From the NCBI RefSeq assembly GCF_000764305.2, contig NW_025946036.1, forward strand, positions 248,001-312,000: a DNA stretch of 64,000 nucleotides, read 5' to 3'. The notes beneath the pieces are model-generated. The model did no database searches and had not been told where the DNA came from. It saw only the letters and a list, made by a program, of their open reading frames with translations. Positions 23,562 to 34,600 of the stretch are shown in pieces. This DNA is from Hyalella azteca. Taxonomy: Eukaryota > Arthropoda > Malacostraca > Amphipoda > Hyalellidae. The translations under genes and the position numbers were made by a program. The stretch's first letter is position 1. Each line of letters begins with the position of its first letter.

Positions 23562-24299
23562 AATCTTAATTCGAGTAATAACACATTGCGAGAATATATA
23601 CGGCCACAAACATCACCTGCATCGCTAGCGACCTGCTCCCCTTCAACTCTGCTCTCCATGCCAGCTCCCGGGGTGGCCGTACCCATGCGCTGGCTCGTGG
23701 GTGGCCTGCTGACGATGTCATAACCGAACCCCAGAGACGCGCTCTAGAAAGTCCGTCGTCGCAAGCGTTGACGTGCGTGACTTTTCTGATTGAGGGGCCC
23801 TCACAAAACCTAATGGAATTGTAGGGCAGCCGAAGTAAAAACTCAGCTACTCGCGCATTGTTCTCGCAGATTTCTCAATGCCTCCGATCTCCCGCATTAG
23901 AAATTCTTTGAAATTGTTTGCGATATTTTCCAGCACGACTGTTTGCTCAGGAACTCCAGACTACATCGTGGGACAAAAAATTAATGTTCCAAAACAGAAA
24001 AATGTGCAATATTTGTTCTCTGTGGTGGTAATGTTGCAGAGCAACTAACGTGAAATCAGTTGTACTAATTTAAAGCAGATATTGTTCTTAACAGTACATT
24101 GCACCGACCAATAATCTTGCTATCACTAAATGGACATTCTTATTATTATCATTGTATAGATGCTGCTCTTAAACGTATAATGAATATGAGGCTCACTTAT
24201 TAGATTATTTAGAAGCATGAGTTTTGGATATGTAACTTATTAAAGATAAACAGTGAAGTCACGGAACGTCGTTAGCTCAAATTCCCTCTTGAATCCATT

Positions 24300-24600
24300 T
24301 GAGCATTAAAATCCAAATTAATCAATTAACGCCTGATAATTAAATTAGCAGAAAATGATTAATCAATTAACGCCTGATAATTAAATTGACAGAAAATGAT
24401 TAATTAATTAACGCCTGATAATTAAATTGACAGAAAATGATTAATTAATTAACGCCTGATAATTAAATTGACAAAAAATGATAAATTAATTAACGCCTGA
24501 TAATTAAATTGACAAAAAATGATAAATTAATTAACGCCTGATAATTAAATTGACAAAAACTAATTAATTATTTAACGTCTGATAATTATATAGGCAGAAA
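24300..24600 (+). repeat. 41-bp AT-rich tandem repeat
   Basis: Seven copies of a 41-bp unit marked by aacgcctgataattaaatt at 24328, 24369, 24410, 24451, 24492, 24533 and 24574 (the last reads aacgtctg). Confidence 0.95.
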
Positions 24601-25599
24601 ATAACACGAGCAAATCTCTGAACTCTTTTCGTACGCGGAGATTGACATGTGCGGTCCCTAGAGACCATCCAACGACTGCTCCTGACGCCATGATGGACAT
24701 TTAATGAAATGACCTGAAAGGCTTGTAATTAAGATAAGATGAGGCGCTGTCTCTGCTCACAATAACACGCACCTCTGAATTATCCAAAACAAAGCTCGTG
24801 TCAACATTGAACAGCCACAGTCCATGGGCCATACTTTCAAAACTCGCTAAGTGAACGTAAGTACTTACGCTCTATTTTCTTGTCAATGATTGGTGGATTT
24901 TGTTTGAAAGGCCGTCAATGATTGGCTGATGAACTTACGATCTCTTAAATTTTTTTGAAAGTATAGGCCCATAACAGCAGCCCAAGTATACGCGCTCGAG
25001 GACGTACTTCATTAGGAACTTCATTAGGACACCGTAACTACGAAAGACAAACACAGGCATTTTTTGCTTCAAAAGTTCAAAGGATTGAATGGAACAAGCA
25101 CCCAAGAAAGGAATTCATGAAAAAATCTAGGATGAAAATGCCGATCCTAAATTGATTTTTAGATTTGATGAGACAGTAGATTATTAACGTAATTTAGTTT
25201 AATGGATTGATTTGTACATTTCTAGTTAGATAATTAGTAGCATGCAACTCACGGCGTATAAAAACATAATGATTTGTAAAATTAAAACCTATTTTCAGAT
25301 AGGCTTTAATTTACTTGTGCTAGTAATAAGTCATCATCTATTCTCGGAATAAATTAATTTTAAACGAATAAAGATGAGATGCCGACCTCATCGTGTCAGT
25401 ATGAAAAATATATTTTCACATTTTAATTTTTTTTTTTTAATTTAGCATAGTGCAACAATGAAATTATGAAATTCAAGTGATTCAAGTAAAGGGTTCAGGT
25501 ATTTCAACCCAGACACTGGTATAACCCTTTGTCTAGTAATGGTAACTGTAATTACCACCTCTCTATTACCGTTAAGTCTATTACCACGTTTAACGAANC

Positions 25600-26216
25600 T
25601 GCTCAAATTGGATTTCAATGACGAGAAGAAATTTGACATTGAACAAAGCGTTAACCGTCAAAATGACAGAGCTTGGAGTCGGGATGGATCTGTGGCACCA
25701 GAACAGTAACGCGCCGTCAAAATCCCATGTCCGTGATGGTTTGGGCAGCGGTAACAGCCACTAGCTGGGATGTCTCCTCGTTTACGTCCCGTCAGTAGTG
25801 AAATTGAACAGTCAGCTATACATTTCGGACATTTTGGAAGCTGAGTTGTTACCTCGCGGCCGTAAACACTTCAACGGCTCACGATGGAGTTTTCAACAAG
25901 ACTCTGCTCCATTATATGGCTGAAACAATACCCACAACTTGATTCAGGGCCACATCCCAGCGTTCATTACCAAAAATAAATGGCCCTCAAGAAGCTATGG
26001 TTTGAATCCTCTCGACTTTTCTGTTTGAGCTATTTTAGAGAGTATGGTCTGTAATAATGATTCTTTGGATAGTATGAAGTCTAAATTGAAACGAAAATGG
26101 GACTTGATCCCTCAAGAAATGCTGGAGTCTCCTGTGAAACTTTCCAGCGTAGGTTGGAGGCCGTCATCGAAAATAAACATGGTCATATCGCACAAATACG
26201 TTTGAGAATTGTTTAG
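25600..26216 (+). pseudogene. Dead Tc1/mariner transposase fragment
   Basis: Conceptual pieces in shifting frames read NDEKKFDIEQSVNRQNDRAW, WSFQQDSAP, IPAFITKNKWP, LNPLDFSV and SKLKRKWDLIPQEMLES. These are the C-terminal half of a Tc1/mariner transposase with the three Asp positions of its DDD catalytic triad. Several stops and frameshifts break it, and the N-terminal half is not visible. One base is n at about 25598. It is an ancient relic. Confidence 0.85.
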
Positions 26217-26691
26217 GTACTTCTTGGCTATTTGCTCATCCAATAAAAAATTTTTCACCTGTTTGTTTCATTGAGAAATAAGAAAAGCATGCGTTGACAA
26301 AATATAGACGACCCAGTGGAAATAGGCTCAGCTTTGCACATTCAGTTTTCAGCCAAAATTAGAAATAGGAAACGACGTGAAATAGTCAAGCCGATCTCCC
26401 TATCTTTTACATCTTCTTTTCCAGGGGAGACCAAGATTAAATCTAGAACTTTCCGGATTTAATAATTCTAAAAAAATAACAATATGGTGGATAAAAGGAA
26501 CACTACATTTTTTAGAACTAATGACGCATCACTTTGAGAATATTTGTAAGTCCTCTAATGCATTTTGAGAGATTTTCACACAATATCTAACACGATTGAG
26601 AATGTCATCACCATTCACCATTGTTGTGGCAAGTTAACGACATTAGTTGCCAGTGAGCGACTCGTCAGCATATGAAGAGTAAATCCCGCAC

Positions 26692-27150
26692 GTTTGTGTG
26701 GTAATCACGACTGTCATTCATATCTCTCAGTAATTTGCAAGCAAAATAATGAGCTCAGTCATGCAATTAAAGGTTGACTCTGTCAGTCGGTATTCTCCCT
26801 CAAGTCGGTATTCTCCCTCAGCACCAATCACACTAACTTCCGTTCTCACCGACACCCCCCTCAGGGGGGACTTCTGACGGGTGTCTGTACCCGTCAGAAG
26901 TCCTATGGGATTTCGCGCTCCTAGGGGGATTGTTCCTGAGCGCCCCACCGCAAAAATAACAATATGGTGGATAAAAGGAACACTACTTTTTTTCTCACAG
27001 GTTTGTGTGGTAATCACGACTGTCATTCATATCTCTCAGTAATTTGCAAGCCAAATAATGAGCTCAGCCTTACAATTAAAGGTTGACGCTCTGTCAGTCG
27101 GTATTTTCCCTCAGCACCAATCACAAAAACTTCCGTTCTCACTGACACCA
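26692..27150 (+). repeat. Direct duplication, about 150 bp, 309 bp apart
   Basis: The block starting gtttgtgtggtaatcacgac recurs at 26692 and 27001 and runs through the cagcaccaatcac and cttccgttctcac parts. A second shared piece, aataacaatatggtgg, lies at 26475 and 26955. The spacer holds the hairpin at 26868. The duplicated unit may be a diverged element. Confidence 0.8.
26868..26903. repeat. Perfect 15-bp hairpin with 6-base loop
   Basis: ggacttctgacgggt, then loop gtctgt, then the exact inverse. It is preceded by a second small palindrome, cccccctcagggggg. It sits in the spacer of the direct duplication. Confidence 0.85.
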
Positions 27151-27643
27151 GATAACAAACACATCCATACTCATATAACTAACTAACTCATAAACAATTC
27201 AATACTTCTAACAGAAATTAAAGTCCTCGCCGTTGAACGTAAGAATCCTACCATCAATGCCACGGAAGTCGTCACTGCTCTTGTCGCCGACCTTTAATAG
27301 AAACGACCTACTTCATTAACGAAATCAGCCACAACTTCCTACCGCACTCAAAAAAGCTTCCTAGTTATTATGTGGCAACCAAATCCTACGAATCATAATT
27401 CTAACCAGTATAATGTGTTCTGTTCGAAGAGCGGGGAGGACAATTGCCACGTGACGACCTCAGTGGCATTGACGACAGCTTATATGTCGTCCATGTTGCT
27501 ATAACCTTTCACTTTAGCAGTGGAGGTTTACTGCCTTCTAAGTGGCCGAGCCACAGGGTCACGGCTACTGTGAAGCTATTGTAGAACAGTGTAGCCTTAT
27601 TTTTATCCTCAACAGATTCTGTCAAGCCTGCTTTGGCATGTAA

Positions 27644-27840
27644 AGGTACGCACACAGTGATAGCAGGTTTGCCCGCGCGGGCAACCTGCTCCAACCTGCC
27701 ACAAGAATGAACATAGGATAATAATGTAAGTGTTCACAGTGAAAACCTGTACGAATAGGCTTCTATGTTCTATGGTTTCAGGCGCCAGCCTGAGCAGGTA
27801 ACCAGCACGCTGGCAACCTGCTTTCACTGTGTGCGTACCC
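27644..27840. mobile_element. Non-autonomous element with ggtacgcacacagtg ends
   Basis: About 197 bp with terminal inverted repeats of about 28 bp (ggtacgcacacagtgatagc on the left, its near inverse ending gtgtgcgtaccc on the right). There is no coding capacity, so it is MITE-like. A target-site duplication is not clear. Confidence 0.75.
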
Positions 27841-28425
27841 TAATGACCTATTTTAGTTACCAACTTACCAATAGTTTTAAGTTAGTTGAGCTGAAAATAT
27901 TGCGTTGGAAGCTCAATTGAGTTGAGAACAGTTGTACCTCACCGAGACTTCATGGCAAGGGAGAACTGTAGTGAACAACAGCCGGCAGGAACAGCTTGGA
28001 ACAACGGAGTTCCCTGTATTCGGTGAGCGTCTGAAGCTAATCTTGTGATGAAATAATCAAGGAAACGAGGATAGCGTGCAACTTTGTAATGATCCAGTCA
28101 ATAATAGTCTAACATTGTTTTACAGGAAGCAAATGTACATAATTTACAGAGGTAATAGAAAGGCTACAGAACTTTCTTTTTACGAGCTTATTGCCACTGA
28201 GTCTGATTGATTACTCTTCTGCAGCAAAATAAGAAGTCGTGCAATCGAGAATATTAATCAGATAGCGCTATTTTCTAACAGTGATTTGCATTTATGTATC
28301 TCGAAGTTTTATTTGAAGACGCTTGCTTGAAATTCAAAGAAGATCAAACTGCAGATCAAACTCAGTTTTCGCCACGTTTTCAGATCCGTTATTAGACAAT
28401 AATGTAACTGTGAGATATGTTCATA

Positions 28426-28779
28426 CAGGGTGAACCATAATTAACTGACCCTTTTAATTTGTTATTAAATAAAAACTAAGAACGTTATGAAGTTGAAACT
28501 TGTTTTATTTAAAAGAAGAAAATTTTTATGGTAATATTGTATCCTATTACAATATTTTATTATTGTATTAGTTAAAATATTTATTATGTATTAATAATAT
28601 GTATTAGTTAAAATATTGTATGTAATATTGTATCCTAGTTAGTTATTGTATCCTAAAAACTAGGATACAATATTACCATAAAAATGTTCTTTTAAATAAA
28701 ACAAGTTTCAACTTCATAACGTTCTTAGTTTTTTATTCATTAACAAATTAAAAGGTTCAGTTAATTCTGGTTCACCCTG
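28426..28779. mobile_element. Foldback MITE flanked by TA
   Basis: A 354-bp element with CAGGGTGAACC and GGTTCACCCTG ends and arms over 100 bp long that are nearly exact inverses (aaaactaagaacgttatgaa and its inverse inside). It is flanked by TA on each side, as for Tc1/mariner-type insertions (family knowledge). There is no coding capacity. Confidence 0.88.
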
Positions 28780-28781
28780 TA

Positions 28782-29518
28782 GTTAATAAAATATGCGAGC
28801 ATTATTTAAAACTATACATAAAACCGATTCTACCTAATATAGCAAAACAAACAATGAAAAAATTTATCACCCGGTCTACAGATGACAATATTTCATCCTA
28901 ATTCGTTAGCTAGCGCATGCAAATAAAAGCCTTCCAGCCACAATGGCCGAACGTGGGAACCCTAAAAGTGTTGAGTTTTCCACAACAGCACGCGAGGGTT
29001 GATTTTTTAGACCTCCGTGTCTCAGGAGGGTTAAAATACAATAACAATAAAAGCTATCAAGTAAAACGCTGCAGCGTACCGACAGTGCGCATAATCTCTG
29101 TGTGGCGATATCTGAAGAAGTGTGCGGAGATCTAAAATTGTCCAGTTATACAAGTGATCTAAAAGTTTTTAAAATGTCACGTAGGAAACTCACTACCGAA
29201 GCCAAATAGAACAAGTTTGTTATTCTTACTGTCAAAATAACGGAATGCTTGAAACCAAAAAAAAAGGTTCCGATGCTTCATTGTAGTATAAATATTTACA
29301 AAAAATGGCTAGTCAATAAAAACAATTGTTATATCGTTTTTGCAAATACATTGATTGACAAAAAGCAAACCCATTTTCAATACCCAATACTTTCGCTGAA
29401 TTTTACCATCAATCGATTAAGGAGGCACAACTTGAGATTTTCAATTCTTTACGCTCTTTGAACAAATTTTAGACTATCTTCTTTTGGTAACACTTCATTT
29501 AGAAAGGTCGTATGTTGT
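28782..29518. other. Spacer before zinc-finger gene 3' end
   Basis: AT-rich; no gene, repeat or RNA is recognised. Confidence 0.5.
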
Positions 29519-29524
29519 TTTTAT
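29519..29524 (-). other. Candidate polyadenylation signal of the zinc-finger gene
   Basis: AATAAA on the minus strand about 38 bases past the stop codon. It is close but possible; other AT-rich matches lie downstream. Confidence 0.3.
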
Positions 29525-29561
29525 TTTGAATAAGACTGTGTCTTCTTGCCAGAAGAAGATG

Positions 29562-31685
29562 TTACCTTCTTTGCAATACAATTAGCGAGCTTTTTGGAAG
29601 TATTTTCTTTTCAGAAGTTTGCATTTCTTTTTTAAGCATAAGTATTTTAGTCGGAAGTTTAGGCACGGCACTTTCTGGACTCGGTGCATTTGTTTCAGAC
29701 GGAAGGATCTTCTTCGCAATCGCAGGTACCTGCTTCTTTAGTGTAAGCGACTTCTTTCCAAGTGATAGCATTGACTCTACTGGTGTGGACGTCGTCTTTC
29801 CAGGAGTCAATGTTTTCTTTTCAGATACCAACGTCGTCTTACCAAGAGTAAACATTTTTGTTTCAGGTGCCAACGTCATCTTATCAAGCGTAAAAGTTTT
29901 CTTTTCAGGTGTCAACGCCGTCTTAACAAGTGTCAGAGTTCTGTTTTCAGATGTCAACGTCGTCTTTCTTGGTGTCGAAGTTTTCTTTTCAGGCGAGAGC
30001 GAATGATTTCTAGGCGATCGTGACTTATTTTCAGGTTTCGAGGTTTTTATTTCAGGTGTCGGCATCTCTTTCTTGGGTGTCTGCGTTTTCTGTTTAGGCG
30101 TCAGTGTTTCCTCTTTGGGTTTTTGAACACTCTTTTCAGGTGTCAGTGTCTTCTTGTGTAAAAATCCCGACTCTTTTGGGGAGAGTGGGGCTTCCTCGTC
30201 AGGAGATATCCAAGCCGTAACCACGTTAGGTGCTCCATAATCGTTGTCAGCAGATGCAATCTTTTTTCGACTGTTCAATTGCACTCTTGTATCAGATGAA
30301 ATCTTAATCGTACTCTCTGAGGGCTCCATCAAAATGCTTTCAGATATCTGATCCATTTCAGTATCATTGGACGTTTTGGTCTTCTTGTTGAACAAGCCTT
30401 TTTGAATTTTTGGTCCTGCCTTATTGCTGTGTGAAGTTCTGTTAGACGGAAAATTGCGCAAGGACTTCTTCCCAGAAACTTTATTAGACAGAGGGGAAGG
30501 ACTCAATTTAGTGGGAGGCCTCTTCTTTCGGCGAGACCGAATATGATAAGAAGCTTTTGTTGCTTCACCCGTTGTCACTTGCCCAGACTGTTGGATGTGC
30601 AGGCTCGTCCTCACTTTACAAAGGTCAACCTGCACTTCGGATGGCGAAATACTTCTTTTTCGACACGGTCCTGGTTCGTTCGACATCACTAGCGGTGTAC
30701 TTGATTCATCACGGTCTTCATCTGTATTTCCGCCCAATTTCTTGATAATTGACTCCAAAGATTTATCTTTGCCAGCGATAATAGGAGATGGACCTTCACT
30801 AGGACGCACATCAAGCTGCACTCTCTTCAATTTAAGCTTCAAAAACTGTTTTTCCGTAGATTGATCATGCATTAATTTTGGCGGTCCAGGTTGAGATTCT
30901 TTTGTGCAAGTTCTTTTTGGAGAAACTTCTTCATTATCAGAGAAATTAGGAATAGCTCGTTTTTTTCTTTTCAAAGAGTTTTCCGAGGACGACAAGTCCG
31001 AAGAAGGTAAGATCAGCTCCTTTCTAAAATCGCCGTTTATGAAGTGCGACTCAGTATAGTATGAGATAGTTTCCTTAGCTTGTACTTGATGTACCTCACA
31101 CACGTGCTTCACCATACGACATTCTTGATAGTCCCTGAAGCCACACAGCAAACAAAGGAACCGCGTCCATCTCAAGTGGATAGCAGCGTGCTTTCGAACG
31201 CTAGAACCGTTGCAGAAATTTTTCCGACACAAAGTACAACGAAACTTCTCTAGGGAACAAAATGACATTACTTTACCCATAATAAAGGTATCGGACAGTG
31301 GGCCTTGACTGTTCGGATATTTATAACCAACTTCAAACTTTATCCCTGAACCATCATTGTTGTTGATACGAGACAAGCTAGAAGATTCATCATTGTCAGA
31401 GGTAGATCTAAGATCAAAAGTTGGTGGTAATTCTTTATCTTCGGTTTTGTATACCTTGCGTATCTGAATCCCGATCTTCTTCGTAGGTGATTCTGAAACG
31501 GGAGTACGAGTAAGTGGTCTTTCCTGGATAGCTTCAATGGAAGCACGGCGCGACGGAGCAGGTTGAGCAGCATCCAATTGGCAATAAAACTCCTTATGCG
31601 CCTCCAGACTTCGGTGACTAACAAAGAACATGGAGCAATCTGGACAACGCAGCAGAGAAGACTGCCGTGACGCCCTCACTTCCTC
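29562..31685 (-). CDS. Zinc-finger gene last exon: three fingers and heptad repeats
   Basis: Acceptor atttgcag, phase 0; 707 residues. A C2HC finger (CPDCSMFFVSHRSLEAHKEF then YC), then two adjacent C2H2 fingers (CTLCRKNF...; CLLCGFRDYQECRMVKH). Basic stretches SLKRKKRAIP and RSRRKKRPPTK look like nuclear localisation signals. The final 180 residues are heptapeptide repeats. Confidence 0.85.
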   Translation of the reverse strand, partial: EEVRASRQSSLLRCPDCSMFFVSHRSLEAHKEFYCQLDAAQPAPSRRASIEAIQERPLTRTPVSESPTKKIGIQIRKVYKTEDKELPPTFDLRSTSDNDESSSLSRINNNDGSGIKFEVGYKYPNSQGPLSDTFIMGKVMSFCSLEKFRCTLCRKNFCNGSSVRKHAAIHLRWTRFLCLLCGFRDYQECRMVKHVCEVHQVQAKETISYYTESHFINGDFRKELILPSSDLSSSENSLKRKKRAIPNFSDNEEVSPKRTCTKESQPGPPKLMHDQSTEKQFLKLKLKRVQLDVRPSEGPSPIIAGKDKSLESIIKKLGGNTDEDRDESSTPLVMSNEPGPCRKRSISPSEVQVDLCKVRTSLHIQQSGQVTTGEATKASYHIRSRRKKRPPTKLSPSPLSNKVSGKKSLRNFPSNRTSHSNKAGPKIQKGLFNKKTKTSNDTEMDQISESILMEPSESTIKISSDTRVQLNSRKKIASADNDYGAPNVVTAWISPDEEAPLSPKESGFLHKKTLTPEKSVQKPKEETLTPKQKTQTPKKEMPTPEIKTSKPENKSRSPRNHSLSPEKKTSTPRKTTLTSENRTLTLVKTALTPEKKTFTLDKMTLAPETKMFTLGKTTLVSEKKTLTPGKTTSTPVESMLSLGKKSLTLKKQVPAIAKKILPSETNAPSPESAVPKLPTKILMLKKEMQTSEKKILPKSSLIVLQRR

Positions 31686-34600
31686 CTGCAAATAAAAACC
31701 CATCTTAGTATTTAACTTAAAGGCATGCGAGTAAAAAAATGGTTAGCAGAAAATTTTGTGGAAATTGTACAGCGAGAAAGAATCCGCGCATGAGAACATA
31801 CCTCAGCCTTAACTCCGTCATCTGAAAGATGGACCAGCTACGGGGGACTGCTCCCGATGAGACAATGGTGGTGTGTGATCTTCCTCCAATCGATCGCTGT
31901 GCAAGCAACATTCTTCGAAGCCTGTGTCAAAGAGGCCAAGACTCGAAGCCTCCAGCATTAAAGAGTCATCCTTGAGTGACATGCCGGTAGATTCCGATCC
32001 ATATTTTTCTTGATATCTATCATCTAGTTCTTGTTCAGCCACACTACCGCAGTCGAAGAGATTCACAGACTCGTGGCAGGAAACGTTTTTTGGTTGGGGA
32101 CGATTTCCTGACGGACTGGGAATGATATCCTGAACCTCAACAGAGCTTTCAGACTTTCTCTTGGAGGGGCTTGAGTCATTATGAAACGATGGTTCTTCAA
32201 CAGAATATATGTCACATTCCTTTGCATCGAATACTGATCTGTCAGAAGAATGAATCGATTGAAGCTTCGAAGTAGTTCCAACGCTGCCAGCAGAAGCCTC
32301 GGAAGTTTTAGCAGTTGACACAAGACAAGCATTAGTGGCATTGGTGCATTCCGCAATAGATGAATAAATCACTGGAGTCTTCGAGCGTATTTCTCGAGGC
32401 TCAAATAAATCTGTGGCAGCTCTGGGGACATGATCACCATTCGGAGGAGCGTTCAGTGGTGGTAATGGTTCAGCATCGTCGTCATCAGCCCAGTCTTCTT
32501 CGTATAATTCCCATACTTTTGAGGCTTTTTTAGCCGGAGATTCAGTAGGAGGCTGACCGAGCACAGTGAGATTTGCGAAAGCAGAAGTGGTTGGCTTATT
32601 ACTTAAAGTTGGACGTAGGCTATCTGGTACCGACTTCTGGACTTGGTTATCTTCACTTTTATTTAAATCACAAGAACGATGTTCATCACAGGAAGATCCT
32701 GATGATTTCTCCGAAGTGTCACACGAAACCGCTTTGCAATCAATAACTTCAGACTGAGCTATTCTTTTGTAAAAAGAAGACTTGTTATCGGTGATTCGAG
32801 CAGAGACAGGTAAGCCTGCAATGCCATGTTTTCTTTTCCTAGACTGAACTAAATTAGGGTGATACGGTTGCTCGTGATTATCATTGCTCGGAGATTCCTT
32901 TTCTCGAGGGTTCAGTTTGCTAGGATGGCGTATCAGATTCTTGACTGTTAGTCGGGTTTGCAGCATAACCTCATGCGCCTTGGGTTCTGTTCCCGCCAGT
33001 GAATTATGCCTTTCATAAAGCCTTTGTATACTCTTTTCAAGGGCATCTCTTTGATCCAAACTTTGACTAGGAATGCCTTCCTCGCGAGCACGTATGTTAT
33101 TATTCCTTAATATGCTGAATGATGCGTCGTTAAACTTCCAGCGACTTTTCGGAGAATTTGAAGCCTGAGTGTCATTCGATAAAGTACTATTTGACTCGTT
33201 CAGATGCATATTGGGTGTTAATCTTGGGCTACTTCCAACCATCAAGTTTGAACTTTCATCTTGGTTGCCATTTTTCAAACCCGTGCGAGAAGACCACACC
33301 GAGGAAGAAACTTCAGACAGGACTCGGCTAAAAGCTTTACGGCTGATCAAGACCTTCACGAGCTGAGGTTTGGGCAGGAATGAAGAGTCAGTGTGCGTCG
33401 CGGCGTGCGCGAGGCAGGCTGTGTGTGTCACGTAGAGTTTGCTGCAAACGTTGCACATCCATCGCTCGGCAACACCACCGCCGCCACACTCAACACTCTA
33501 TGGGGAGAGAGAAAATGTGTGCCTTTATAACAAGTTTCAGTACAAACTAGCAACCGAGTGAATCTACCAGTTAAGTTTAAATTATCAAACAAAGAAGCTC
33601 GTTTGTAAAAAAGATCAAATTTACAAGAACTTCTGGTACGATAACTTCAACAAAAACGAGTAAATTTCAGATATTAAGTGACCAAGTCTCACATTAGAAG
33701 GCATCATTTTCTCTCTCCCTGCCGTGAACTCAATCCAAGTACAATGACGAGCTCACTACCAAAGCATGCATAAATAAATCAGATCAGATACGAAAATCAT
33801 GATGTAATTTGATGGAATGCAACATGAATCAACAATGAAATAATTGGTGCGAGTAACCTAATAATATGAAAATGAAGTCGTTTATTTTAGTAACGGTAAT
33901 TTACAGCAACAATTAGAAGCAGCTATACTTGGAACATAGATGGCCAAGCTACATTACAAACCGCAAACAAAAATTCAAACCAGGTAGTTGGTTCATCTAA
34001 TAATCCCATTACTTGCAACACGCTAATCAAAGTCTGAAGCTAATGATCCACCCACTTATGATGCCGGAATTTTTCATGTACCCATTAATGGCATGTCAAG
34101 CTGTTCTCATAATGACTCCGACCCCTAACCTCTAACTATCCACTGCAAAATGAACAAGATGGCGTAAAAATGAACAAAATAAGATAACTGCATAACTAAA
34201 CATGAGCATGAAATGAACAAAATAAACAAGATGTGCAGGACATGAACAAGAGCATGAAATGAACAAAATGAACAAGATTTGCCTAACATGAACACGAGCA
34301 TGAAATGAACAAAATAACATGTGCAGGACATGAACATGAGCATGGAATGAACAAAATAACATGTGCAGGACATGAACATGAGCATGGAATGAACAAAATA
34401 AACAAGATTTGCCTAACATGAACACGAGCATGAAATGAACAAAATGAACATACCACGAACATGATGGATACAAAATAAAGAAAATGGGCATAACATGAAT
34501 AAGATTAGCATAAAATATATACATTTTCGAATATCTTGACCTATCCAATTGATTCCAAGTTTCTTATAGAATAATATATTAAAGAGACTGAACGATTAGA

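Larger units (their letters stand above)
22041..25599. other. Intergenic, no gene seen
   Basis: AT-rich spacer between Pax3/7 and the zinc-finger gene. It contains two tandem arrays (annotated separately) and a small ccccggtctggtctacta duplication near 22590. No exon-like frame is recognised. Confidence 0.55.

Noticed and set aside
23373..23723. Repetitive open frames on both strands
   Set aside because: Products of the 18-bp minisatellite; no start context or splice partner.
34125..34548. Met/Cys/Phe-rich minus-strand frames
   Set aside because: Translation of the roughly 42-bp intronic repeat.
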